This document shows positions 1 through 7,901 of a DNA stretch of 42,890 nucleotides, piece after piece (within the stretch, counting starts at the first letter, position 1; each line of letters starts with the position of its first letter). Source of the stretch: Alphaproteobacteria bacterium (lineage in GTDB: Bacteria; Pseudomonadota; Alphaproteobacteria; Reyranellales; Reyranellaceae); contig JAFKFL010000037.1 in NCBI GenBank assembly GCA_017308235.1, forward strand, positions 1-42,890, given 5' to 3'. Position numbers and translations under genes: made by a program. Under the pieces are notes generated by a model. That model had not been told where the DNA came from, searched no databases, and saw only the letters and a list, made by a program, of their open reading frames with translations.

Positions 1-57
1 AGTCGGGATGGAGCTGATCGTAAAGGACAAAGTCGTCCGCGACCCGGGATGACACGC

Positions 58-2325
58 TCAGTCGAAGCCGAACCTCACTGACCTCAGCGCCGAGTCCTCC
101 ACGGCCTGGACCACTCTCTGAAAGGAGCGTTCGGCGGCCGTCGACCGCTCGGCGGTACGTGTCGGCTGCAGAACGAACAGCAGCAACGACCGTGCGGGCA
201 GTGGATAGGCGTGGCTGAAGCGGAAGCCCGTCAACTCGTGTTCCAGCGGGGCATCGGTGTCGACGAGTCGAATCCAGCGGCGGCCGCCTGCTGCCCGCGG
301 CAACTTGAATGTGACGATGTCGGTATGAGCGTTCAGCAGAACGAGCAGAGTCGTATCGGATCCGATACGACGGATGCCGGTCTCCTGGGCACGGCCGTCC
401 AACAGCACGCCGAGAGAGCGTGCATGCGGATCGTCCCAATTCTCGGGACTCATCTCGCCTGCGCCTGGCATCAGCCAGGTGACGTCTTTGACGCCCAGCT
501 CCTCGTCATAGGCACCCGTCAGGAATCGCCCTCGCCGCAGCATCGGCAGCGAACGGCGGATCATCACCAGCTTGCGCACGAACTCGGCCTGGGCACGGCC
601 TTCAGGGCCGATTCTCTCCCAGTCGATCCAGGAGATTTCATTGTCCTGGCAGTAGCTGTTGTTGTTGCCGTTCTGGCTCCGCCCGAACTCGTCGCCACCA
701 AGCAGCATCGGCGTCCCGCGTGACAGGAAGAGCGTCGCGAGCAGATTGCGCATCTGGCGCAGGCGGATGGCGCCGATTTTTTGATCGTCGGTCGGTCCCT
801 CGAAGCCATAGTTGCTCGAGAGATTGTTGGAGTGGCCATCGCCGTTCTCTTCGCCATTCGCCTCATTATGTTTGTCGTTGTAGGAGACGAGATCGTTGAG
901 CGTGAACCCGTCATGCGCCGTGATGAAGTTGACGGACGCCCATGGCTTGCGGCCGCGCTTGTTGAACAGGTCGGCGGATGCGGTCAGTCGTGCCGCGAGC
1001 TTCGGGAGCACGCTGTCGTCGCCACGCCAATAGGCGCGCACCGTGTCCCGGTATGAATCGTTCCACTCCGCCCAGCCCGGCGAGAAGTGGCCGACCTGAT
1101 ATCCTCCCGGTCCGAGGTCCCAGGGCTCGGCGATCAGTTTGACCTCGGAAAGTGCCGGATCCTGCCGGCAGGCATCGAGGAAGCGGCCTTCCTCCTCGAA
1201 GCCGTGCGGCTCTCGTCCCAGGATGGTCGCCAGATCGAAGCGGAAACCGTCCACCCGCATGTCGCGCGTCCAGTAGCGCAGACTGTCCATCACCATCTGC
1301 AAGACGCGTGAATTGCTGAGGTTTACCGTGTTGCCCGTGCCGGTATCGTTTATGTAATACCGGCGCTCGGGCGCCAGCCGATAATAGGAGGCATTGTCGA
1401 TGCCTCGAAAGCAAAGCGTGGGCCCGTGCTGATTGCCCTCGGCCGTGTGGTTGTAGACGACGTCGAGGATGACTTCGAGGCCGGCATCGTGCAGATGCGC
1501 CACCATCTCCTTGAACTCGGCAAATGCGAAATCAGGGTTGGCAGCGTAGCGGCGCGCCGGCGCGAAGAAACCGATGGAATTGTAGCCCCAGTAGTTCTTC
1601 AGGCCCTTCTCGAGAAGATGGCTGTCGTCGATGAAGGTATGCACCGGCAGGAGCTCGACGGCGCTGATGCCGAGTGACTGGAGGTAGGCCGTGCTTTCCG
1701 CAGTCGCGAGGCCCGCATACGTGCCGCGTAGCTCCGGTGCGATGGCGGGATGAAGCTTGGTGAAGCCGCGGACATGGGCCTCGTAGATGATCGTGTTTTC
1801 CCAGGGAACGCGGGGCTGTCCCGAGCGGCCCCAGGTGAAAGCCGAGTCGATGACGCAGCTTTTGAACGTGAAAGGCGCGCTGTCACGATCGTCGAAGGTC
1901 AGATCATCGCCCGTCTCCATCTTGTAGCCGAACAGGGCGGGGTTCCACTGGACATGCCCTACGATCTGCTTCGCATAGGGATCGAGCAGCAGCTTGTTGG
2001 GATTGAAGCGGTGCCCCGCCGCCGGCTCGTAGGGGCCGTGAACGCGATAGCCGTAGAGCGTGCCCGGCCGCGCATCGGGCAGATAACCGTGCCAGACCTC
2101 GTCGGTGTACTCCGGCAGGTTGAGGCGTTCGATCTCCCGCTCGCCATCGCGGTCGAACAGGCAAAGCTCGACCTTGGTGGCGTTGGCCGAGAACAGCGCG
2201 AAGTTGACGCCCAGACCGTCCCAGGAGGCGCCCAGAGGGTAGGGAAGGCCTTCCGAAAGGCGCGAGCGGCGGACCGAATTCGTGGACAAGCTTTCCCCGC
2301 TCTGGACACCAGGGCGGCCGGCCAA
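58..2325 (-). CDS. glgX: Glycogen debranching enzyme GlgX (GH13 isoamylase type)
   Basis: Predicted to hydrolyse alpha-1,6 branches of glycogen limit dextrins in the cytoplasm. An N-terminal CBM48-like domain (about residues 25-140, with the motif NFALFSANA) precedes a GH13 barrel. The catalytic triad is visible: Asp364 in VDGFRFDLA (nucleophile), Glu400 in AEPWDLGPGG (acid/base) and Asp472 in TAHDGFTLND. The length fits the family, which is usually about 650-750 residues. The first in-frame start is TTG at 2325, without a clear ribosome binding site. A second TTG at 2289, preceded by GGGGAAAG, is an alternative and would give 743 residues. No other glycogen or trehalose gene is in view; partners may lie left of the window. 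Confidence 0.93.
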   Translation of the reverse strand: MAGRPGVQSGESLSTNSVRRSRLSEGLPYPLGASWDGLGVNFALFSANATKVELCLFDRDGEREIERLNLPEYTDEVWHGYLPDARPGTLYGYRVHGPYEPAAGHRFNPNKLLLDPYAKQIVGHVQWNPALFGYKMETGDDLTFDDRDSAPFTFKSCVIDSAFTWGRSGQPRVPWENTIIYEAHVRGFTKLHPAIAPELRGTYAGLATAESTAYLQSLGISAVELLPVHTFIDDSHLLEKGLKNYWGYNSIGFFAPARRYAANPDFAFAEFKEMVAHLHDAGLEVILDVVYNHTAEGNQHGPTLCFRGIDNASYYRLAPERRYYINDTGTGNTVNLSNSRVLQMVMDSLRYWTRDMRVDGFRFDLATILGREPHGFEEEGRFLDACRQDPALSEVKLIAEPWDLGPGGYQVGHFSPGWAEWNDSYRDTVRAYWRGDDSVLPKLAARLTASADLFNKRGRKPWASVNFITAHDGFTLNDLVSYNDKHNEANGEENGDGHSNNLSSNYGFEGPTDDQKIGAIRLRQMRNLLATLFLSRGTPMLLGGDEFGRSQNGNNNSYCQDNEISWIDWERIGPEGRAQAEFVRKLVMIRRSLPMLRRGRFLTGAYDEELGVKDVTWLMPGAGEMSPENWDDPHARSLGVLLDGRAQETGIRRIGSDTTLLVLLNAHTDIVTFKLPRAAGGRRWIRLVDTDAPLEHELTGFRFSHAYPLPARSLLLFVLQPTRTAERSTAAERSFQRVVQAVEDSALRSVRFGFD

Positions 2326-2408
2326 GGTCGGCGCGGTACCCTACGGACGATGACAACGCCTATGCACCGAAACAGTTCCTATCTCGATCGCACGTGCATG
2401 CGCGATGG

Positions 2409-2433
2409 GGAACCAGACATCGTTGCCGATGTT
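2409..2433 (+). promoter_or_regulatory. Possible sigma-EcfG-like promoter (weak)
   Basis: GGAAC at 2409-2413, a 16-base spacer, then TGTT at 2430-2433. This is one base from the alphaproteobacterial general-stress consensus GGAAC-N16/17-CGTT. It lies 41 bases before the ATG at 2475 and points towards it. One mismatch in a short motif makes this only suggestive. Confidence 0.3.
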
Positions 2434-2474
2434 ATAGGGACGCAATACCGATCACCTGCCGCCCTGTCACCGCC

Positions 2475-2771
2475 ATGAAATATGAGCTTATCCGCCAAGC
2501 CATCATCGAGCGTCGCTCGTTGACGGGCACCTATGATGACTGCAGCCGCTCCTTCAGCCCTCACATTCTTGGTGAGAGTGCAGAAGGCCGCCTCTGTGTG
2601 ATCGCCTTTCAGTATGCCGGAGCCCGTCCCGGGGGATCGCTGTCGTCCGCGGGCGAATGGTGCTGCTTCGACGTCGAAAAGATCACGCGGCTCAGGGAGA
2701 ACGAAGACCGATGGGTCGCTGGTCCCATTGGAGAAAGGCCGACCGTTAAGGAAGTCGCGGTCAAAGCCTGA
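2475..2771 (+). CDS. Small WYL-domain-like protein
   Basis: A 98-residue protein starting at an ATG. The pattern (an N-terminal LIRQAIIERRSLTGTY, a charged turn, CVIAFQYAG and a final CCFDVEKI strand before a polar tail) resembles a single minimal WYL-type SH3-like beta-barrel. In regulators such domains bind ligands or nucleic acid. The HTH that usually accompanies a WYL domain is absent, so any role would be as a stand-alone sensor. It faces away from glgX, with 149 bases between them. The fold assignment rests on pattern only; a plain hypothetical protein is the fallback call. Confidence 0.6.
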   Translation: MKYELIRQAIIERRSLTGTYDDCSRSFSPHILGESAEGRLCVIAFQYAGARPGGSLSSAGEWCCFDVEKITRLRENEDRWVAGPIGERPTVKEVAVKA

Positions 2772-2900
2772 ACTTCGAAGCGGCGAGATCGTTCCTTCCG
2801 TGAGAGGCGCTTCCTCGAGTAATCAGGACATCTGCAACAATGCGCGTGACCGCACGTTGTCTCCACAGTCTCGTTTCGAGAAGCCTCATTGGAGAAACCC

Positions 2901-3290
2901 GTGCGCCATAGCCCCATCCTCGCCGGCCTCGTTGCTGTTTCATTGTTCGCCACTGCCGGAGTGTTCGCCCAGGGCACCCAGCAATCCGTTGCGCTGACCA
3001 AGATCGACGTGGTGCAGGTGGCCAATGGCTATCGCGCCAGCAAGGTGATCGGCGAGAATGTCGTCAATGACGCAAACGAGACGGTCGGAAAAGTGGACGA
3101 CATCATTCTTTCGGCCGATGGGAAATCGGCATTCGCGGTCTTGTCCGTCGGCGGTTTTCTGGGCGTCGGCACCAAGTTGATCGCGCTGCCTTACGATACG
3201 ATAAAGGTGTTGAACAACAAGCTGACGATGCCGGGCGCCACAAAGGATGCCCTGAAGGCCCTGCCGGAATTCAAGTACAAGTCGGGCTGA
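2901..3290 (+). CDS. Exported PRC-barrel domain protein
   Basis: The product is 129 residues from a GTG at 2901, which has GGAG six bases upstream. An upstream TTG at 2889 is in frame but overlaps that site. A signal peptide (about 20 residues, ending near VFAQG) precedes a PRC-barrel-like domain: the segment ASKVIGENVVNDANETVGKVDDIIL is the hallmark of the family, followed by SVGGFLGVGTKLIALPYD. Periplasmic PRC-barrel proteins are frequent in alphaproteobacteria, often stress-induced, and have no enzymatic role that I know of. It converges on the small lipoprotein gene at 3338-3658. Confidence 0.82.
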   Translation: MRHSPILAGLVAVSLFATAGVFAQGTQQSVALTKIDVVQVANGYRASKVIGENVVNDANETVGKVDDIILSADGKSAFAVLSVGGFLGVGTKLIALPYDTIKVLNNKLTMPGATKDALKALPEFKYKSG

Positions 3291-3337
3291 AAGCTCTGTT
3301 GCCGTGGCCAGTCGTTGATCCGGACCGTGTGACGACC

Positions 3338-3658
3338 TCAGCGCTTCGGCAGCGTGAAACCGTTGCAACGCAGTTTTTCCTCAAGGATCCGAATGCCAGC
3401 GGCGGTATTGCCCTGCCTGCAGTCGGCTATGGCGGCGAGTGTCGTGTAATCCGGCGCGAGCCCGCCATTGCCGCCGCCGTGTCCCGTGTATCGCAGCGCC
3501 AAGCGGCCAAGCTCGAAACAATAGGCGGCATCACCTTGTGCATCTGATGCGGTGGGCGCCGCCGCCGGCTTGCCGGTATCGCAGGTGCAGGCGCCAAGGC
3601 TCATCAGAGCGAAGCCTGCAAGCATTGCGAGGTCGTGAAGCTTCTGGTGGATAGCCAT
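3338..3658 (-). CDS. Small putative lipoprotein, function unknown
   Basis: A 106-residue product with a hydrophobic N-terminal segment (LAMLAGFALMSLGAC) ending in a lipobox-like LGAC, so probably an outer-membrane or periplasmic lipoprotein. The mature part has three further Cys residues, a helical segment (YCFELGRLALRY) and a second one near the C-terminus (GIRILEEKLRCNGF). I do not recognise a family. The ATG at 3658 has AGAGGA directly abutting it, so the true start may be a later codon. Confidence 0.6.
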   Translation of the reverse strand: MAIHQKLHDLAMLAGFALMSLGACTCDTGKPAAAPTASDAQGDAAYCFELGRLALRYTGHGGGNGGLAPDYTTLAAIADCRQGNTAAGIRILEEKLRCNGFTLPKR

Positions 3659-3862
3659 TCCTCTTGGCGGCAGGCCGAAGGCGTTAGGTTAAGTGAAATC
3701 GCGATGAGGCCAGAGCGGGTTGACTGTCCCTTGCCTGCCTTGGAACTCTGCCTCAAAAATCCTTCCTGCGCATGCATTCCCCGCAGCGATCGGTCTTGCT
3801 TATGATCCTCCCTCTGCCTAGCAAGGCAAAGCCAGAAGGCGAAAAAGGGCACGGGGAGAGAG

Positions 3863-5176
3863 TTGACCGAAGCGCGACGTTTGGCGGCCTTCTGGTTGGC
3901 GGTGGTTGTGACCGGGACAGGCACGGGGCTCGCGACCGCGGCTTTGATGGGCCTTCTGTACCTTGTGCAACATACATTGTGGCCCGGCGCCGGAATGGAC
4001 CTCCTCGACGCCGCAGAGCGGGCGACCTGGCAACGCCACCTGGTCGTGCTGCTGGGTGGAGGACTTGTCACAGGCTTGGGCCAACTGCTTCTGGGACGGC
4101 TCCCCAGCGGCAACAGCACCGACGTGGTCGCCGCAATCTCGCTCCATGGCGGTCGGCTGCCCGTGCCGCGCGCGGTGGGCGGTGCCGTGCTCTCGATCGT
4201 GGTTGTCGGCATGGGGGCGGCGCTCGGCCGCGAGGGCGCGCCGAAGCAGGCGGGGGCCGCAATCGCCAACGTCGCGTCAGATCGAACGCGGCTTTCCGAC
4301 GACGAGCGACGATTGCTGGTGGCCTGCGGGGCCGGTGCGGGCTTTGCTGCCGCCTATGGCGTGCCGCTCGGCGGCGCGCTGTTCGCGTTGGAGGTGCTGC
4401 GCGGCCGGCTGGCGTTGGGTTTCGTGCTGCCGGCGCTGGTCACCTCGTTGACCGCGACCGGCGTGTCCTGGGCGTTTCTGCCCAACGCGCCGACCTATGC
4501 CATCCCGGCCTACGAGGGCTCGTTCTCCGCGGCCACCTGGGCGTTGGTGGCCGGACCGATCGCCGGTCTCGTCGCGGTGCTGTTCATCCGCGCGGTGGCA
4601 TGGACCACTCATCTTCGACCACAAGGCTGGATGCGGATCGCAGCGCCCGTCCTGGCGCTGGGGCCGCTGGGCGCAGCGTCGATCGTCTTCCCGCAACTGC
4701 TCGGCAACGGGCGCGACGTTGCGGGATTGGCGCTTGCCGGTGAGGTATCGCCGCTCCTGTTGCTCGTGCTGTTGTTTCTCCGACCGGCGGCGAGCCTGAT
4801 GTGCCTGGGCAGCGGCGTGCCGGGCGGCCTGTTCACGCCGTCGCTGGCGCTGGGCGCGCTGCTGGGCGGCGTGCTTGGTTACCCATGGTCTCTGCTCTGG
4901 CCCGGCGTGCCGCCGGGTTTGTTCGCCGTGCTGGGCGCGGCCGCGGTGCTGGCGGCGACCACCCAGGGTCCGCTCTCAACGGTCGTGCTGGTCATCGAAC
5001 TCACCGGACAGGCGCGTTCGTTCATCCTGCCACTTTTGATCGTGGTCGCGATCGCAACATTGGTCGCGCGCGCCATCGAGACGCGCTCGATCTACGATGC
5101 GCGGCTCAGCGATGCCGAAGTCGAGGAGCGGCGGCAGCAGCGTGCCCTGAATCCCGACAAGCCGGACAACGATTGA
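3863..5176 (+). CDS. ClC-family chloride channel/transporter, atypical filter
   Basis: A polytopic membrane protein of 437 residues, usual for bacterial ClC proteins, starting at a TTG after GGGGAGAG. Family motifs are visible. GREGAPKQ corresponds to the GREGP loop and keeps the gating glutamate. GSGVPGGLFTPSLALG corresponds to the GxFxP loop. The first selectivity loop (GSGIP) is not conserved; SGNSTDVV stands there. Aligned by eye with E. coli ClC, the inner proton glutamate (second E of IIEEM) is Val in the segment ALEVLRG, as in channel-type members. It may therefore conduct rather than exchange protons, but this is inference. It stands alone between two minus-strand genes. Confidence 0.88.
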   Translation: MTEARRLAAFWLAVVVTGTGTGLATAALMGLLYLVQHTLWPGAGMDLLDAAERATWQRHLVVLLGGGLVTGLGQLLLGRLPSGNSTDVVAAISLHGGRLPVPRAVGGAVLSIVVVGMGAALGREGAPKQAGAAIANVASDRTRLSDDERRLLVACGAGAGFAAAYGVPLGGALFALEVLRGRLALGFVLPALVTSLTATGVSWAFLPNAPTYAIPAYEGSFSAATWALVAGPIAGLVAVLFIRAVAWTTHLRPQGWMRIAAPVLALGPLGAASIVFPQLLGNGRDVAGLALAGEVSPLLLLVLLFLRPAASLMCLGSGVPGGLFTPSLALGALLGGVLGYPWSLLWPGVPPGLFAVLGAAAVLAATTQGPLSTVVLVIELTGQARSFILPLLIVVAIATLVARAIETRSIYDARLSDAEVEERRQQRALNPDKPDND

Positions 5177-5201
5177 GGCCAGCTGCGCTGTCGTGCGAAT
5201 G

Positions 5202-6050
5202 CTAGGAGGAAGCCCGGGCGGTCACGACCCATGTCGCGGCGTTCAGCCTGACACCGTCGGGTCCGTCGTGGGCCGCCAGCGCGGCTCGCACGACGGGCAG
5301 GGCCGCGGCACGCAGCTCGGGATTTTCCCGCAGGATCTTGCCGAGAGCGCCGACCCGCGAGCAGACCGCCAGCATCGACTCGAGGTCGCCGCTGCCGACC
5401 GGCTCGTCGCGGGCCGCGATCTCGATCTCGGCGAAGCCCGCATTCTCCAGGATGCGGCGCACGCGATCGGGATTGGCGAAGGCGAACGGCCCAGGTGCGT
5501 CCGGTCCTGGTGCGCTCAGATCATGGACGAGCTTCGGTGGCAAATGAGGTGACGCGGCCCGGAGCGGCAGGTGATCGAGCGGGTTCTCCTCCAGTGCCCG
5601 CCAGCAGACGAAGGCGAGCCGGCCGTTCGGCTTGAGGCTGCGGCGAATGTTGATGAACGCTGCCGTGGGATCGGCGAAGAACATCACACCGAAGCGCGAG
5701 AAGGCTGAATCGAACGACCGAGGTTCGAAGGGAAACGTTTGGGCATCGGCCTCGATGAACCGCACGCGCTCGTTGTCCTCGGCCGCGCGGCGAGCGTAGG
5801 CAAGTACCGCTGCCGACAGATCGATCCCCACCACGGTGCCATCCGGTGCGACGGCTCTGGCAAGCTCCAGCGCCGTCTCGCCGCCGCATCCGATGTCGAG
5901 GAAGTGCTCGCCGGGGCGCGGTGCCAGCGCCGTCAAGGCATGCCGGCCGAGCGGCGCAAGTTGCCGCTCCAGCAGTTCCCGCACCTCCGCCCACGCGGCG
6001 ACCCGCAGTTCATCCTGCGTCAGCGCGGGCAGGGGGTTGGTCTGGCGCAT
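5202..6050 (-). CDS. Class I SAM-dependent methyltransferase
   Basis: A 282-residue cytoplasmic methyltransferase of the UbiE/Methyltransf_11/25 type. SAM-binding motif I is FLDIGCGGETALELA (about residues 50-64), followed by the acidic end of strand 2 in VVGIDLS, motif II-like RFIEADAQTFPF, and the post-motif SLKPNGRLAFVCW. The substrate cannot be inferred; the C-terminal half (about 180-282) carries the variable cap. The ATG at 6050 follows GAGGAGAAG. It is the last gene of a minus-strand run, separated by 121 bases and a palindromic element from the binding-protein gene, so it may have its own transcript. Confidence 0.85.
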   Translation of the reverse strand: MRQTNPLPALTQDELRVAAWAEVRELLERQLAPLGRHALTALAPRPGEHFLDIGCGGETALELARAVAPDGTVVGIDLSAAVLAYARRAAEDNERVRFIEADAQTFPFEPRSFDSAFSRFGVMFFADPTAAFINIRRSLKPNGRLAFVCWRALEENPLDHLPLRAASPHLPPKLVHDLSAPGPDAPGPFAFANPDRVRRILENAGFAEIEIAARDEPVGSGDLESMLAVCSRVGALGKILRENPELRAAALPVVRAALAAHDGPDGVRLNAATWVVTARASS

Positions 6051-6068
6051 GCGCGCTTCTCCTCATGT

Positions 6069-6155
6069 GGACCGCGAGCGCCCGCCCTGAGCGTAGCCAA
6101 AGGGTCCCGCTCGCTCATGATCATGAGGATGAGCGAGCGGGACGCTCGCGGTCCA
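6069..6155. repeat. Nested palindromic intergenic element
   Basis: A perfect 15-base inverted repeat (6104-6118 against 6129-6143, 10-base loop) sits inside a second perfect 12-base pair (6069-6080 against 6143-6154). The arms read GTCCCGCTCGCTCAT and GGACCGCGAGCG. It lies between the binding-protein gene and the methyltransferase gene and could also act as a transcript-end stem. It looks like a dispersed REP- or BIME-type element; only one copy is in this window. Confidence 0.75.
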
Positions 6156-6171
6156 GAAGAGCGCAAGCAGC

Positions 6172-7203
6172 TCATCTGATGGGTGGGGCGTATTGCAGGC
6201 CGCCCTGGGTCCAGAGCTTGTTGAGGCCGCGCTCGATCTTGAGCGGGCTGCCCATGCCCAGGTTGCGGTCGAACGCTTCGCCGTAATTCCCGACCTGCTT
6301 CACGATGTTGTAGACCCACTTCTCGTCGACCCCGAGCGCCTTGCCCATGCCGGGCGAGGTGCCAAGGATACGGCGGATGTTGGGGTTGTCGCTCTTCAGC
6401 ATCTCGTCGACGTTCTTCGAGGTGATGCCGTACTCCTCGGCCTCGATCATCGCGAACTGCGTCCAGCGCACGATGTCGGCGAACTGGTTGTCGCCGTGTC
6501 GCACCGCCGGCCCCAAGGGCTCCTTGGAAATGATCTCGGGCAGCACGACGAAATCGTCCGGCGTCAGCGGCGGCGGCGGGTTGGCCGCGCGCGTGGCGTA
6601 GAGCCGGGCGCGGTCGCCGGTATAGACGTCGCAACGGCCGGAGAAGAAGGCGGCGCGGATCTGGTCGGCATCCTCGATGATGACCGGCTTGAAGGTCATC
6701 TTCATGGCGCGGAAGTAATCTGCGACATTGAGCTCGGTGGTGCTGCCCGAGGGCACACAGATCGAGGCGCCGTTCATCTCCTTGGCGCTCTTCACGCCGA
6801 GCTTCTTGGGCACCATGAAGCCCTGGCCGTCGTAGTAGGTGACGCCGACGAAATCGAGGCCGAGCGCGGTGTCGCGCGTCAGCGTCCAGGTCGTGTTGTT
6901 GGAAAGCACATCGACCTCGCCCGACTGCAGCGCGGTGAAGCGCTGCTGCCCCGACACCGGCACGTACTTCACCTTCTCGGCGTCGCCGAAGATCACGGCC
7001 GCCACGGCGTGGCAGACATCGACATCCATGCCACTCCATTTGCCCTGGCTGTCGATCGTCATGAAGCCCGCCAGGCCGCCGGCCGCCACACCGCAGATCA
7101 GCGTGCCGCGCGCCTTGATCGTATCGAGATCCTTGCCCGCGAATGCCGGGCCCGAGGACGAGATCGCGGCGACACCAATCGCAGCCATCAGTAATTTTTT
7201 CAT
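6172..7203 (-). CDS. Amino-acid ABC transporter periplasmic binding protein (AapJ/BztA type)
   Basis: A family-3 solute-binding protein of 343 residues with a Sec signal peptide (MKKLLMAAIGVAAIS to about AFA-GKD). Typical segments of general L-amino-acid binding proteins are present: ARGTLICGVAAGGLAGF, WSGMDVDVCHAVAAVIFGD, RFTALQSGEVDVLSNNTTWT and the C-terminal NLGMGSPLKIERGLNKLW. No permease or ATPase gene is next to it, so it is either an orphan receptor or works with a transporter encoded elsewhere. GGGAGG precedes the ATG. It follows plsY by 28 bases on the same strand and is probably co-transcribed. Confidence 0.92.
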   Translation of the reverse strand: MKKLLMAAIGVAAISSSGPAFAGKDLDTIKARGTLICGVAAGGLAGFMTIDSQGKWSGMDVDVCHAVAAVIFGDAEKVKYVPVSGQQRFTALQSGEVDVLSNNTTWTLTRDTALGLDFVGVTYYDGQGFMVPKKLGVKSAKEMNGASICVPSGSTTELNVADYFRAMKMTFKPVIIEDADQIRAAFFSGRCDVYTGDRARLYATRAANPPPPLTPDDFVVLPEIISKEPLGPAVRHGDNQFADIVRWTQFAMIEAEEYGITSKNVDEMLKSDNPNIRRILGTSPGMGKALGVDEKWVYNIVKQVGNYGEAFDRNLGMGSPLKIERGLNKLWTQGGLQYAPPIR

Positions 7204-7231
7204 GTAAGCCTCCCTGTTTTCGATTCTGCTT

Positions 7232-7897
7232 TTAGTTCTGAACGGCTTTGCCGAGGCGTGGCTCCTTTCCGGCCAGCAGGCGCTGGATGTTGGCGCGGTG
7301 GCGCACGATCACGTAGAGGCCGCCGGCGATCACCAGCAACCGGTAGGGCAGCGGTTGCTCCAGGCTGCAGACGAGGACGATCGCGGTCACCGCCGCCAGC
7401 ATCGAGCCGAGCGAGACGATCCGGGAAATCGCCAGCACGACGCCAAACACCGCCGCGGCGCCCAGACCGACGGGCCACGACATCGCCAGCAACACGCCGA
7501 GCCCCGTCGCGGCTGACTTGCCGCCCGTGAAATTCAGCCAGATCGAACGGCCATGCCCCAGCACCGCGGCAAGTCCGGCCAGGCAAACAGTCCAGGACGC
7601 CAGGCTTTGCAGATCGAGAGCGGTCGGTGACGTGACGGACAGCTCTGCATAGAGCCAGGGACAAACCAACCAGGCGACGGCGATCGCCAACATGCCCTTC
7701 AGCACATCGATCAGGAGCACGACCAGTGCCGGCAATTTCCCCAGGGTGCGCAACACGTTCGTCGCCCCGGTGGATCCGGAGCCGTGCTCGCGGATATCGA
7801 TGCCCTTGAGCAGCCTGCCCGCCAGATAGCCCGTGGGCGTGGAACCGAGGAGATAGGCGATCACCAATCCGACACCGCCCGCGATCCAGAAAGCCAT
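7232..7897 (-). CDS. plsY: PlsY-type acyl-phosphate:glycerol-3-phosphate acyltransferase
   Basis: An integral membrane enzyme of phospholipid synthesis that makes lysophosphatidate from acyl-phosphate. The start is the ATG at 7897, four bases after the stop of the upstream gene, giving 221 residues, the normal PlsY length; the longer open frame is an artefact of overlap. Five or so membrane segments are evident. Motif 1 (GSGSTGATNVLRTLGK) and motif 3 (RHRANIQRLLAGKE) are well kept. Motif 2 is less typical: GHGRSIWLNFTGGKSAATG, without the Pro of GHxxP and with GGKSAAT for GGKGVAT. It could be a second, diverged PlsY copy. It lies in a tight minus-strand operon. Confidence 0.9.
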   Translation of the reverse strand: MAFWIAGGVGLVIAYLLGSTPTGYLAGRLLKGIDIREHGSGSTGATNVLRTLGKLPALVVLLIDVLKGMLAIAVAWLVCPWLYAELSVTSPTALDLQSLASWTVCLAGLAAVLGHGRSIWLNFTGGKSAATGLGVLLAMSWPVGLGAAAVFGVVLAISRIVSLGSMLAAVTAIVLVCSLEQPLPYRLLVIAGGLYVIVRHRANIQRLLAGKEPRLGKAVQN

Positions 7898-7901
7898 GAT
7901 T

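Noticed and set aside
3743..3768. GGAAC near 3744 as a sigma-EcfG site for the ClC gene
   Set aside because: No CGTT or near match stands 16 or 17 bases further on.
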